This document shows positions 1 through 10,239 of a stretch of 64,000 bases of DNA, in pieces. The translations under genes and the position numbers were made by a program. The DNA comes from Plenodomus lindquistii (taxonomy: Eukaryota; Ascomycota; Dothideomycetes; Pleosporales; Leptosphaeriaceae). Position 1 is the stretch's first letter, and each line of letters starts with the position of its first letter. Under the pieces are notes generated by a model that did no database searches, was not told the DNA's origin, and worked only from the letters and a program-made list of their open reading frames with translations. The stretch lies in the NCBI GenBank assembly GCA_025504975.1, contig JANUWI010000010.1, positions 1,240,001-1,304,000 on the forward strand, written 5' to 3'.

Positions 1-96
1 CTGTGTGTAGAATTTAGTCAGCCGCGGCTGTCCCGCATTATTGAAGACGAGTACTGCGTTTATCATGTTGCGTATTGTGTGCAGGTGTGAAGTGAC

Positions 97-288
97 ATGA
101 GGCTGCACGGATCGACAGCCCATCAGGAGGAATGCGGGGAGCTTGCTGCGCGAGCGACTAGCGCGAAGCTTGACATCTCCCAGGTAAGCTCTCCTCCGCA
201 TCCTCCGCATGTTCTCCCTCCCAACAAACACTTCAGCCAATCTTCTTCACTCAATTGTCATACTTCACACCACACACATCAATCGTAA
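97..288 (+). promoter_or_regulatory. Possible upstream ORF of the frataxin gene
   Basis: A 63-codon ATG-initiated frame whose TAA stop overlaps the frataxin start codon as TAATG (stop 286-288, ATG 288-290). The peptide resembles nothing I know. A good intron donor (CAG then GTAAGC) lies at 184, so the real transcript may splice out much of this frame as a 5'UTR intron. Whether the frame is in the mature mRNA is unknown. Confidence 0.3.
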
Positions 289-958
289 TGAGACCAGCAA
301 CCACGCTCAGCGGCACGGTGCTCCGCCGCGCCGTTCGCACCCCTCTGCGTGTGCCATCGCCCGCCAATGGCATCATCGCTAGAGCTTCACGCGTCCGCAA
401 TGTCACCGCCGTTCGCACCTTCCGATCATCGACGGCGTTGAGGAGCATCATGCCGGATGCTGAGAACCCCGCGCCCAAGGAGAGCGAGCCGATTGACGAG
501 CCAAAGGTCCCGGCAGAAATCACCCCAGAGGAGTTTCACGAGCGCGCGGATCACTATCTAAACGAATTGGTGCAGAGGCTAGAGGAGGCACAGGAGAAGG
601 ACCCTGGCATTGAGGTCGACTATTCTGTATGTACAAACAATTCCATTCCCCTTTACTACGTCATAGTTTGTCATCAGAGCCATGCTAATTGCCGTCTCAG
701 GCCGGCGTCCTCGAAGTGACATCCTCAGAACAGACCTTTGTCCTCAACAAACAGCCCCCGAACAAGCAAATCTGGCTCAGCTCGCCCATCTCCGGACCAA
801 AGCGCTTCGACTGGGTCCTCACGCAAGAGGGCATGGACTTCAAAGAGGGTACTGGCGCTGGCGACTGGATATACATGAGGGACGGCAGTTCGCTCACGGA
901 GATATTGCGAAAGGAACTGGGTGTCGATGTCAGTGTTGACGATCAGGTCCCGCGCTAG
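288..958 (+). CDS. YFH1: Frataxin, mitochondrial iron-sulfur cluster assembly protein
   Basis: Two exons, 288-626 and 701-958, joined across a 74-nt intron (GTATGT donor, GCTAAT branch, CTCAG acceptor), giving 198 aa. The first ~60 residues are Arg/Ser-rich with almost no acidic residues, as expected for a mitochondrial presequence. The rest is the frataxin fold: an acidic first helix (TPEEFHERADHYLNEL), then beta strands with NKQPPNKQIWLSSP and the conserved GPKRFDW motif, then a C-terminal helix (SLTEILRKELG). Frataxin acts in the matrix as an allosteric factor and iron partner of the Nfs1-Isu1 cysteine desulfurase complex. The start is the ATG at 288; the frame opens further upstream only with a non-ATG codon. 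It is convergent with DPH3. The family call is secure; the gene symbol follows yeast naming. Confidence 0.95.
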
Positions 959-1294
959 TAGAGCAGGACCTTGTGGAGGCGGCGGCGACTCGAGACTTGT
1001 TGCGTCGATGCGAGTTTGACTGCGCGAACGGAGACGGCTTCTCCTGCTTAACGGCCATGTATGAATCTTCCGGGTATAATAAAATTCACCGTACATCTTT
1101 AGACGTTGCTTGAGGCGCGTGACCTGGCGAGTGTGACTGACGCGCAGTCCCTGAAGTGTCTAGTAGACGAACGACTCGTGGTCACCACATCGACTATAGG
1201 GTGACACACACTGCCGCAATAGAGCATAGCAGTGATGGATCGCCCGCATGGTCCGGCACCACACTTGGTTGTTTTTCTCGTAGTATTTGTCGAT
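959..1294. other. Convergent 3' intergenic region
   Basis: Between the ends of frataxin (+) and DPH3 (-). It should hold both 3'UTRs; an AATAAA-like stretch lies near 1077-1083. I see no gene. Confidence 0.6.
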
Positions 1295-1600
1295 CTAAGC
1301 GGTGATGGCAGTCTGCTGCGGTGCGCCGCTCTTGTCCTCGGGGAGATCAGACTGCAACACGTCAGTACCAAAGTTCCCCCATGTTGTCATACAGTCTACA
1401 CATACCGGGTCGAATATTATCCGAATCATCAGACTGCAACTAGGGCACCGCGCAATATCTTCTCCATCGCGCATGTCGTCGACCAAAATCTCAAATCGGT
1501 CGCCGCAGGGACAAGGATGGTGGTATATGCCAAGTGTCTCGTCGTAGAAACAGTCTTCGATTTCGATCTCGTCGTAGAGGTTGAGTTCTTCGTCTGCCAT
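1295..1600 (-). CDS. DPH3: DPH3/KTI11-type diphthamide synthesis protein (CSL zinc finger)
   Basis: Two exons, 1600-1406 and 1351-1295, giving 83 aa. The N-terminus MADEELNLYDEIEIEDC and the CSL zinc site (Cys30, Cys32, Cys52, Cys55, in HPCPCGDRF and RCPSCSL) are diagnostic. Dph3 carries a redox-active iron or zinc site and passes electrons to Dph1-Dph2 for the first step of diphthamide formation on EF-2; as Kti11 it also serves Elongator-dependent tRNA wobble modification. The 54-nt intron (GTATGT donor, GTACTGAC branch, GCAG acceptor) is a multiple of three with no stop, so an unspliced reading stays open and would add 18 residues. Removing it gives IIFDPSDLPEDKS, which fits the family C-terminus better. 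It shares a 296-bp divergent promoter with SEC6. Confidence 0.92.
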   Translation of the reverse strand: MADEELNLYDEIEIEDCFYDETLGIYHHPCPCGDRFEILVDDMRDGEDIARCPSCSLMIRIIFDPVCVDCMTTWGNFGTDVLQSDLPEDKSGAPQQTAITA

Positions 1601-1896
1601 GGTGTCGTGTTGTCTGCACTGGTGACTGTCAAAGCGTGAATGGGGGGAGTGTCGAGGGCAGTGGCGGGCATGTTTTTGCCCGCAACACTCCCGCCGCCGC
1701 CCACGCTAACTTGGGTAGCACGGGTAGCACATGCCCCAGACATGCACCCCCGACTCAGGCCGAGACACGACCTGCCTGGGACACATCGAGGGCTGCGCAC
1801 AACACCAGCCCGCCCTGTCCTCGACGCCCCCGCCCTACCATGGACATACGCCCGCCGCAGTGACCCCCCCACCCACCGGCAGTGCAGCAACCAACC
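1601..1896. promoter_or_regulatory. Bidirectional promoter between DPH3 and SEC6
   Basis: A 296-bp gap between two divergent start codons. The SEC6-proximal half is very C-rich on the + strand (runs such as GACCCCCCCACCCACC at 1862-1877), a common feature of fungal housekeeping promoters. No TATA box seen. Short open frames here are composition effects. Confidence 0.5.
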
Positions 1897-4191
1897 ATGG
1901 GCGACGTCGAGTCGGCGACAGCCAAGCTCGCGGAGCTGCTGCGACACCCCGAGGACCTCGAGAAGATCCCCGCACTCAAAGCCGAATTCACGCGCAAGAA
2001 GGCGGCGGTAGACGGGCAATTGCGCCATGGGCTGAAGGAGCAGCTGGAGCTGACGCAGTCGGGCATGTCGAGCATCACCGAGGGCCAGCGCACCGTCAAC
2101 CTGATCAAAGAGGAGATGATGAAGATTGACAAGCTGTGCGCCGAAGCTCAGAACATGATCCAAGACTTCCCGCACATCAATTTGGTTGCGCAGACACACA
2201 AGAACTTTGAGAGCGTGGAGAAGATGCGTAGCGATATCCAGACATTTGAGGAGCGCTTGGAGCATCTGGAGAACTTGCTTGCGCAGGACGACGAGGATCC
2301 GGCGAATCAGCCGTTTTTGTTGCAGATTCACTATGGGCTGACGCAGTTGCGGGATATCAGGGACGAGGCTATGGATCAGATCAAGAACACCGAGGATGCG
2401 TCGACGGAATTGATCGATAATCTTACGCTGGAGAGTGGGGTTACGGTCCAAGATCTGTTCGCGCGGTTGGACGATGTAATTGACTGGTTCGACAAGCACA
2501 TTGGAGAGGCTTGCATAAACCTAATCGAGCTGGTGCAGACAGGAAACGATGGCATGGTGGTACGGCTGGCCGTGGTTGTGGAAGAGGAAGAGAAGACGGA
2601 CAAGAAAGTCAAGGCGCTCCAGGATGCACAACGAGAGTACAAGGACCTCGCATCTCGATTCAAATCCATCGCTTCCGGACCCAAGGAGATTCGCGGCTAC
2701 AAGGACAAGTTCATCACATCAATCGAGTACGTCTGCAAAGCACAAATGGAGGAAGCGAGAGAAAAGTTCATCGACGATCCCGAGAAGATCGACAAATACT
2801 TCAAATGGTACTTCAACAACCTAAACACCGTCAAACTCGGCATGGAAAACCTCATGCCCAAGAAATGGAACATTCTTCAGGTGTATACAAACATCTACCA
2901 CAAGCAAATGCACGACTTCCTCATGAGTTTTGCCGACGATGAAAGTCTGGGACCTCAATACCTCCTCGCTGTTATAAATTGGGTCGACAAGTACTACGCA
3001 AAGATGCAAAAGCTGGGCTTCTCAGAAGAGCAACTCCAACCTCACGTCATCGACAACCGCAGCCCAGAACTCATTCGCACATACCGGCAGGTCATTATCC
3101 AGGCTGTCGACCAATACGTCGACCGTATCAACGCGCAAGACCGCAAATCCTTCCTCGACCAGGACCGTACAGCCTACGAAGTCAATCCCGACGGCATCTT
3201 CCAAACACGTTCTCTCGGCGACATCTGGACACTGTTCAGCCAGAATCTCTCCGTCGCCGCGTCGAGCGAGCGCGCCGACGTGGCAGAAGGTGTCGTAGAC
3301 TCCATGTTCCGCGCGCTCATCACCCGCCAACGAATATGGAACCAACTCATCACCGAGGAAAAGGAGAAATACACGGGTCCCACCCCATCCCTCGACGGCG
3401 AAGGGGTAGCCGTCTTCCAAGAATGGCTCGTCGCCATCGCAAACGACCAAATCATCTGCATCGACGACGGTGACGACCCGACCACCAGCCCAGCCTCCTT
3501 CGTCACAGTCTTCGAGCGCGAAATCACCCCCCTCGTCTCCCAAACCTACCTCTCGGACCGCCTCCCCACACAAATCGACGAGCTCCGAAACGGCTACATC
3601 GACATATCCTCCTCGTGCATCCAAATCTTCTGCCAACTAATCTTCCTCACTGACTTCCGCCCCATTCTCCCGAAATTCTTCACCCCAGAATGGTACACAC
3701 GCACCGACATGGCCTCGATCATCACAACCTTCAAAGACTACCTCTCCGACTACGACGACCTCCTGCACCGCTCCCTCCGCGACCTCCTCATCGACTCCCT
3801 CGCCGACGAACTCCTAATCCAATACCTCTCCTCCATCCGCAACAAAGGCGCCCGTTTCCGCCGCACAGACGCCTACGCCGCCAAGATCCGCGACGATGTC
3901 GTCACCGCGTTTGAATTCTTCCGCTCGTATCCTGCACAGGGCGAGGAAATTACGCAGCGTTGGCGGGCCGTGGATTTCTTCCTTCAGTTGCTGGAATGCG
4001 AGAAGGCTCAGGTACAATGGGTGTTTGTGGAGTTTAAGAAGAGTTATAGAGATGTGGGAGTTGGGTGGGTGGAGGCTGTGCTAAGGGCGAGAGATGATTT
4101 TGAGAGGGCGATGGTTAAGGGGGTTAGGGAGAGGGCGGCGGAGATGGTGGGGGATGGGGGGGAGGATCAGATTATGGGGAGGGTGAAGTAG
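1897..4191 (+). CDS. SEC6: Exocyst complex component Sec6
   Basis: Single exon, 764 aa from the ATG at 1897 (the frame extends five codons upstream to a GTG, which I do not use). The length and the all-helical, charged sequence fit Sec6. The N-terminal part (MGDVESATAKLAELL, then a coiled coil around residues 30-130) and the motif HYGLTQLRDIRDEAMDQI match fungal Sec6 as I know it; the C-terminal helical bundle follows. Sec6 is one of eight exocyst subunits tethering secretory vesicles at growing hyphal tips and septa, and it contacts the SNARE Sec9. The last ~60 codons turn G-rich, without a frame break. An intron-free gene of this length is unremarkable. Confidence 0.92.
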   Translation: MGDVESATAKLAELLRHPEDLEKIPALKAEFTRKKAAVDGQLRHGLKEQLELTQSGMSSITEGQRTVNLIKEEMMKIDKLCAEAQNMIQDFPHINLVAQTHKNFESVEKMRSDIQTFEERLEHLENLLAQDDEDPANQPFLLQIHYGLTQLRDIRDEAMDQIKNTEDASTELIDNLTLESGVTVQDLFARLDDVIDWFDKHIGEACINLIELVQTGNDGMVVRLAVVVEEEEKTDKKVKALQDAQREYKDLASRFKSIASGPKEIRGYKDKFITSIEYVCKAQMEEAREKFIDDPEKIDKYFKWYFNNLNTVKLGMENLMPKKWNILQVYTNIYHKQMHDFLMSFADDESLGPQYLLAVINWVDKYYAKMQKLGFSEEQLQPHVIDNRSPELIRTYRQVIIQAVDQYVDRINAQDRKSFLDQDRTAYEVNPDGIFQTRSLGDIWTLFSQNLSVAASSERADVAEGVVDSMFRALITRQRIWNQLITEEKEKYTGPTPSLDGEGVAVFQEWLVAIANDQIICIDDGDDPTTSPASFVTVFEREITPLVSQTYLSDRLPTQIDELRNGYIDISSSCIQIFCQLIFLTDFRPILPKFFTPEWYTRTDMASIITTFKDYLSDYDDLLHRSLRDLLIDSLADELLIQYLSSIRNKGARFRRTDAYAAKIRDDVVTAFEFFRSYPAQGEEITQRWRAVDFFLQLLECEKAQVQWVFVEFKKSYRDVGVGWVEAVLRARDDFERAMVKGVRERAAEMVGDGGEDQIMGRVK

Positions 4192-5996
4192 GGGGTTTGT
4201 TAATTGGAGTGGCAGTATTGAATCTATTTTGCTGGTTGTGGTACGTGTGATGAGGGGGTGTTGATGCTGGTGATCGTGCTAGTGCTGTTGTAGAAGAGTA
4301 TGTGATTTCAATCCTGCATGGGAAGAGAGTGCGTTGATGTCGTTGCTGATGATTGGGGTCAACGTCGTTGCATCGCAACTGTATTTGCCGACTTCATTAT
4401 CATGCACGTCTACTCTTACCGCGGCGTGGAATGCACAACTTCGAAGCAACCTGACCACACTCGACTACGAGATACGGTCAACTCGGCTTACATGCCTTTT
4501 TGCTGCTCTGGAATTTTCGCCAGCTACATGGCATACTAATCGGTCAGTCATATTTGAAACATGAATACGATTCGAGTTGACATCCTCCTGTACACAGGCC
4601 ATGGAAAATGCAAGAGCAGGATTAGAAGCTTTCAACACTTCGTAACCATATGAGGTTTTACATCTTGCCAACGTATCGCTACATGACTGATATCCAGCTC
4701 ACGTTGAAGATACTGTGTACATGCTGGGGGTTCCCCTTGTGCTGACCTTGTTTCACGAGAATCCGGGGCGATGTGACGTCGCATCACGACTGATGTGAGC
4801 GACTCCAACTCCACAATCATCAGCAGGGCATAACCCTCCACTTGGGTTGTCGGGAAAACGCGCAAAACATACGATGATGTCGCAGAGGCTTTGTTGGATA
4901 GAGGTGGTAAAGTTTCAATGAGTTTTAGGTGCATCGTAGGAGAGCACTGGTGACAATTGGTAGTGACGAACGGTGGTTAACCCAAGAGCTGCGCATTCTA
5001 CAATTCCTAAGGTTGTCACCATCCTCGACCAAAACGCCTCACCCACTCGCCTCAATATGCAACCTCGTCGTGTGCAGCAGAAAAGATCAACAGGTACATT
5101 TCCAGAATGACTCGCGCGTTTAATCTCCATGGCCGCGCTAGGCTGTTTCAGGCTAGAGGAAAGGGGCGTCTGTAACAGAGGCATGGGAAGGAACCGCGGT
5201 GTGCCGCGCAGCAAGATGAGCGTTAATATAAACATTAAACTTGTTTGCTAGGCATCGCTGGGGTTGGGATTGGAGGGTTGTTTGACGGAGCGAGTGGTGA
5301 AATGACGCAGGGTTGGAACGAACTCTGAGGCTCAAAATTCGACGAGAAAGACAGCGTGCGTGGGACATCATTGCAGCCGCATTGACGAAGAAGGTCGTGA
5401 AGCGAGGAACCTTGAGAGACGAGGTGATACTACCCCACTTCACAATCCCTAATCGATTGTATGCCTTCCAATCGATACTCAGACTTGTGTGTGCAGCGAT
5501 ATCGCGCGGCAAACCCTCCACGCTCATCCACTCTATCGCAGATCACCAGCGCACCAATTTCCGCTATCACCAGGCCCCTGGTCCAACAAACTCTACCCCA
5601 ACCAACGAGACACCATGCCCAGGAAACGTAATTCTAGAACCCAGCTCTAGCAAGCAACACAGCACCGACATTGCACGCTGGCGGCTCGTAAATTGAGGGC
5701 AAGGCTGCGCGTCCCGTCTCCACCTGCCCTTGAAATGAGCTTGCGGGCAAGGTATGGTACGTGGGATATGTGATTTTGTCTGAGGTATAAGACCGGTCAA
5801 GCTGTCGCCTGTACATTTCTGCTCTCTTCATCCAACGATCCCATACATTCAACAGTACTTCACTGTAGTCACTCTTTTAACAACCACACGCAACAAAACC
5901 CACTGTCATTTATTCATCAACGACCGCTTTTTTTCAACGCCTTATACCCCATACCACGAATCTTCAACCAAACCAACTACATAACCATCTATCACC
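4192..5996. other. 1.8-kb intergenic region, no gene recognised
   Basis: Only short frames (under 130 codons) in several phases, none with family features or a convincing splice pattern. The right end is the promoter of the next gene. A frame at 5153-5527 (-) was considered and rejected. Confidence 0.55.
5786..5791 (+). promoter_or_regulatory. Candidate TATA box of the small GPI-type protein gene
   Basis: TATAAG about 206 nt upstream of the ATG at 5997, followed by a CT/CA-rich leader typical of strongly expressed fungal genes. Position-based guess. Confidence 0.35.
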
Positions 5997-6453
5997 ATGC
6001 GTTTCTTCGCCATTGCCGCTACCTTCGCCGCTGTCGCTGTTGCACAGTACAGCGCTGCTCCTGAGGAGACTTGCTCTGCTGTCGTCACCGTCACTGTGAC
6101 TGTGTATGTCTCCCCTCCCTTCTCCACTACACAACTCCAATCACACACTTGCTAATGCGCAAAACAGCACCCCATCGCACACCCCCTCCGCTCCCGGCTC
6201 CTACGCCCCCACCGGCGCAGCACCCTACCCAAGCTCCGTCATCGCTCCCTCCGTTCCCCTCGGTGGTGTCGGCGGCCCTACCGGTGCGCCCTCCGTTCCT
6301 CTCGGCGGCGTCGGTAGCCCCACTGGCACTGCTTCGCCCTCTGGCACCGGAGCTATTACTCCTCCTTACCCCGAGTTCACTGGTGCTGCGAGCAGCCTCC
6401 AGGTTGGCAGCCTGATGGCTGGTGTTGGTGCCGTTGTTGCTATGATGTTGTAG
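5997..6453 (+). CDS. Small secreted, probably GPI-anchored wall protein with a 14-residue repeat
   Basis: Two exons, 5997-6103 and 6168-6453, joined across a 64-nt intron (GTATGT donor, GCTAATG branch, ACAG acceptor), giving 130 aa. The N-terminus MRFFAIAATFAAVAVAQ is a clean signal peptide cut after AVA-Q or nearby. A short TCSAVVTVTVTV segment follows, then a Pro/Ser/Thr/Gly-rich region. Two perfect-length repeats (APSVPLGGVG[GS]PTG, residues 62-89) sit in the middle. The C-terminus has a small-residue stretch (TGAASS) followed by a hydrophobic tail ending VGAVVAMML, as for GPI anchoring. The likely place is the cell wall or plasma membrane outer face. No catalytic domain; homologues are probably fast-evolving fungal wall proteins. 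Function unknown. Confidence 0.82.
6244..6327 (+). repeat. Two 42-bp in-frame tandem repeats
   Basis: Units 6244-6285 and 6286-6327 encode APSVPLGGVG[GS]PTG twice, differing mainly at third codon positions. This suggests an older duplication held by selection on the peptide. Confidence 0.8.
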
Positions 6454-6736
6454 ATGGATGATGCCATGGATTGACGTCCGATGAAGGGGAGATGATTGTG
6501 GGTGTGTGGGCGTGGAAAGGTGGTTTCGTTGTGTAAATATACTCTTTTCTTGGAATTGGCATTGCATTGCTTGCGTGCGCCGACTGGGCTTGAACATACC
6601 GTGTAGTTTAGGCATTAATCATTGTCAATTCTTGACTTACCTTCCTTGCAAGACCATCATCTGAGAGAAAACATCGTATCTTTTGAGCCTTTCCAGATGT
6701 TGTTCTACGCCACTCGTGGAGGCGTAGGCCTGATCT

Positions 6737-7543
6737 TCAATTCCACGTCCCCCCCATCCTCCCAACATACATCCAATTCCCATCACCACTAACCTCCCAC
6801 CGACTCGGAAAAACACAACACCTGCCCTGCCCCTCGTTCCCCTCGTCCCCCTCAACCCCATCCCCTTCACGCACATCAAGACACCATTCCCCCCACCCTT
6901 CATCCCATCTCCAATCCTCCCACGCCCCCAGCAACTCCACCGCATCCTCTGGTCCCACATTACCAAACGCCATATGCACATGTTCCCATACGTTCCTCTG
7001 AGGATTGAATTTCCACCGCGAGAGGTAAATGTACAGCTCGCTTGCTGGCAGATACGTGTAGAATTCCTTCCATTCTGGATCCCAGGTCCAGGTGAATTTG
7101 CTAAATGAGGGATGGGGAGTCAGGCGCCGGAATGGGTGCGTAGAGGTGATGATGTGGGTGAGGAGGTCGATGGCTGTAGTGAGGTCTGCGAAGTCGAGGA
7201 TGGTGGGGAGGGGCGTGGGTTGAGGATTTGGAGGGGGTAGCCATTGTGAGCGATTTTGAAGTTGGGTTTGTAGGGACTTGAGGCGGTTGGATAGGTCGTC
7301 TAGTCGTTTCTTGTGTTCTGGGGTTGGCGAGGTGAGTCGTGTGATGTGTTGAAATGTAGCGTTGATTGCGTCCTGGGTTATAGTCAGTGTGTGGCAGCTA
7401 CACAAGGCTAAAGTACGGACGTCTTCGATTGGCACCACAATGAATTCCTTGCGACCGTTTGAAATATCTTCCTGAAATGTTTCGATCGTTTTTTGAAGGC
7501 TTAAAATCGATTCAGTGAGGTCGGCAGCCTGCTCTGAGTTCAT
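6737..7543 (-). CDS. Uncharacterised fungal protein
   Basis: A single open frame of 268 codons from the ATG at 7543 (an in-frame GTG directly before it is not used). I do not recognise a family. Residues ~1-110 are helical with heptad-like spacing (SILSLQKTIETFQEDI; LDDLSNRLKSLQTQLQNR), so a coiled coil is likely. A middle segment has ILDFADLTTAIDLLTHII. The C-terminal ~120 residues are unusually Trp-rich (FTWTWDPEWKEFYTY; WEDWRWDEGWGEWCL). No signal peptide or membrane segment. The gene is separated by only 283 bp from the convergent wall protein gene. Real coding is supported by frame length and sensible composition; the product is hypothetical. Confidence 0.68.
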   Translation of the reverse strand: MNSEQAADLTESILSLQKTIETFQEDISNGRKEFIVVPIEDVRTLALCSCHTLTITQDAINATFQHITRLTSPTPEHKKRLDDLSNRLKSLQTQLQNRSQWLPPPNPQPTPLPTILDFADLTTAIDLLTHIITSTHPFRRLTPHPSFSKFTWTWDPEWKEFYTYLPASELYIYLSRWKFNPQRNVWEHVHMAFGNVGPEDAVELLGAWEDWRWDEGWGEWCLDVREGDGVEGDEGNEGQGRCCVFPSRWEVSGDGNWMYVGRMGGTWN

Positions 7544-8654
7544 CACGTGAGCTGGTCGACCCTCGGAGGTCGTTCTAGCGGGCTACGACTCTAGGGATCA
7601 ACCAACGTCTGGAATTTGATAGAAAACACCGTCTTTCAATCGGAGTATGTATATGTGATCGTGCATTGGTCTGCGAGATGTGGGGCTGTCAAATGCATCA
7701 TCGCCACTGATCGCTGAACACTAGCCGCGGTATCAGAACAAGTCTCAGAATAAGATCGAGGTGAAGGTACCGATCGCAACAGCAAAACTCTAGCCCTTGC
7801 GAGTACGCATCGACGCAAGGCGAGCTGATGGAATCGTGACTTGCGGATTACTACTCGTAGGTGAGGTCATGCGGTAGTACGAAGGAGCTCGTAGTTATTG
7901 TGTCCCTGTCTCAAGTTGATCGCATAACGCGTGAGCCTATACAGCACTAGGGAGATAACAAATACACGCAGGTAAAGCAGACAATTATTTTAATTAGCTC
8001 TAGATAATACACGTAATAGCTGAGGACTTTAAGCCTTGATCTTGGTGCGTTGTGGTGGCTACGGCGAACGGCGATTAGACTTATTAAATACGAGCTCTAT
8101 CGTAAGCTCAGTCAGCGCTATCCTGAATGAGACTAGCGGCTGTTCCCACTGAACTGGTCGTCCGACGTTCCCGTACAACTCAACCATCATCTCATTGTGA
8201 ACCTTTGCCCTGCCACTGCAGAATCACAAGACACGGAGTGTAGATAACTATCATCTACAGCATTGAAATATGCACCGTATGCTCAGGGTCTTGTCACGGA
8301 TGATGTCACGTCAAGCCCCTCACGCGCACGCGTGATGATGGCTCCGACCGTATTGGTACCGCGAAGAACCTTTCACCAGTGTAAGATGCAGCCAGCCTTG
8401 GTCATCGCGAAAGAATCAGCGGATTTGGTCGCCCGTCAGGCGATCTGATTCGTCATCCAGTCGAAGGACCGTCCCAAACTCCAGTGTAGGAGTCGATCAG
8501 GTCGATCACTTGCTTGTTCCTCAGTATGGGTAGCGGTCCGCATTGAGACTCAAATACAATATATAACAATGCTGCGCTGATAATAGGAACTTACTGCGGC
8601 TTTCTAGACCTCCTAGTAATTTCCAAGTCAACCACAATTCAGTGACATCTTACC
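7544..8654. other. Intergenic region with an AT-rich patch
   Basis: No gene seen. Positions ~7980-8110 are TA-rich and depleted in open frames, which could be the edge of an old RIP-mutated repeat, but no repeat copy lies elsewhere in the window to test this. The right end is the promoter of the S33 peptidase gene. Confidence 0.4.
8560..8566 (+). promoter_or_regulatory. Candidate TATA box of the S33 peptidase gene
   Basis: TATATAA lies 89-95 nt upstream of the ATG at 8655 (125-131 nt upstream of the alternative ATG at 8691), a normal fungal spacing. Confidence 0.4.
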
Positions 8655-10239
8655 ATGGCTTACCGAACACTTATAATTCATGAGGCTTCGATGTCCCTAC
8701 TATATTTGTTGGCACTTGTATCAGCGCAGTCCATTACGCTAGCTGGCGACTCGAGTCTGCCCTCTCGGGCAAACAGCACAATACCATCGATTGAGTGGAG
8801 CGCATGTCCTCCTGGCACCCTCTTGCCAAAGAATGTTCAATGCGCCAATTTCTCTGTCCCCATAGATTGGGACGAGCCTTGGGGCGAACACTTTGATCTT
8901 GGGATAGCCAAACTACCAGCCACGCCATCGAACACGACCACCAGAGTTGGTTCGTTGTTCATTAATCCCGGAGGCCCGGGCGAAAGCGCAGCGCAGATTC
9001 TAACAGGCCTTGCACTCGGTGTCCTTCCGTCAGGAAATCTTACCAAGGCTTTCGACATCATTGGTCTAGACCCAAGAGGAGTCGGTATGAGCCATCCCAT
9101 CCAATGCAACATGAGTATATACGCCGAAAGGGTCAGTCTATTTCCGCAAACCGAAGAAGACCTCGAGAAGTTGGTAGACAAGAACAAACGCTTAGGAGAC
9201 TCTTGCCGAGAGCTCACCGGACCTTTGTTGGAGCACCTCGACTCAATAAGGTAGCTTTCTCCGCTGCATCGCCTGGTGGTACTCTTGCTGATCAGAACAC
9301 AGTGTCGCTAAAGATCACGAAGCTGTTCGCGTGGCTCTGAACGATGGTCCAATGAACTTCCTCGGAATCTCGTATGGAGCGGTGCTCGGCGCTCAGTACG
9401 CGGCTTTGTTCCCTAAGAACGTTCGTACCATTGCTCTCGACAGTCCTACGCTACACTCACAAAATGAGGCGTCGAACCTCATCATCAAGACCACCAGCTA
9501 CGAACTGAGTATGCGTCACTTCTTCGATTGGGCCAGTACAAACGATTCATCCGTACTGAAGGGTCAGAACGTTGAGGCAATGTGGAATGGAATACTCGCC
9601 AACGCAACGGAGAAGCCTATCCCAGCATCATCATGCAATAACACAAACTGCTACACCGACGTGAACGCGGAAGACATACTCTTCAATGCTAATCAATTCC
9701 TCACATTTGCTGGTGCGGGTAGTCCACTGGTAGGTCGATCATGGGGCGTCCTCTCAACCGCCCTGCTCAGCGCCACAAGGGGCGATGCTTCTGCTTTGTC
9801 CAGCCCGCTTTCTGCTTCCAGCCTTGCCAGCTTCTATGCCATTGGCTGCCTAGACTGGACGCATGAGACGACTTCCCTCCCGGATATCCTCGCCGCGCAA
9901 AACATGTTGAATACATATGCCCCATTCACGCGCGGCGCGTCAGAGCAGTGGAAATTTCAACGTGGTTGTCATGATTGGCCAGTAGGAGTCAAGAATCCAC
10001 CCAAGAAGTTGAACATCAAGACGAACGCTACGATTCTGATCTCTACAGCTACATCGGATCCAAGTACGGGCATGGCATGGGCGCTAGGTCTTATGGAAGA
10101 GATTGAGAATTCTGTATTGGTCGTCAGGCAAGGTGATGGACACACATCCTTCTCACTAGGTGGTGAGACTGGCGCAATCATATCAGACTACTTAGTCACA
10201 GGAAAAGCCCCGAAAGCTGGTATTATCACAAGTACATAA
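8655..10239 (+). CDS. Secreted S33-family alpha/beta hydrolase (tripeptidyl aminopeptidase-like)
   Basis: Two exons, 8655-9250 and 9303-10239 (52-nt intron), giving 510 aa. After an N-terminal secretion signal (MSLLYLLALVSAQS, beginning at the second Met, position 8691) come the family hallmarks: NPGGPGES oxyanion region, a GLDPRGVGMS motif, the nucleophile elbow GISYG with Ser222, Asp451 in TSDPSTG, His479 in GDGHTSF, and a TAP-like C-terminal domain. Seven or more N-x-S/T sites support secretion. Such enzymes release N-terminal peptides or hydrolyse related amide/ester substrates outside the cell; the exact substrate cannot be read. Starting at 8655 puts 12 extra residues (with one Glu) before the signal core, so 8691 may be the true start. 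Splicing restores SVAKDHEAVRVALNDG in frame. Confidence 0.88.

Noticed and set aside
1429..2499. 356-codon minus-strand frame overlapping DPH3 and SEC6
   Set aside because: Reads antisense through SEC6 and out of frame through DPH3; no family pattern of its own.
5153..5527. 124-codon minus-strand frame in the 4.2-6 kb gap
   Set aside because: Has an Arg-rich, presequence-like part but no recognisable domain, splice signals or neighbour support.
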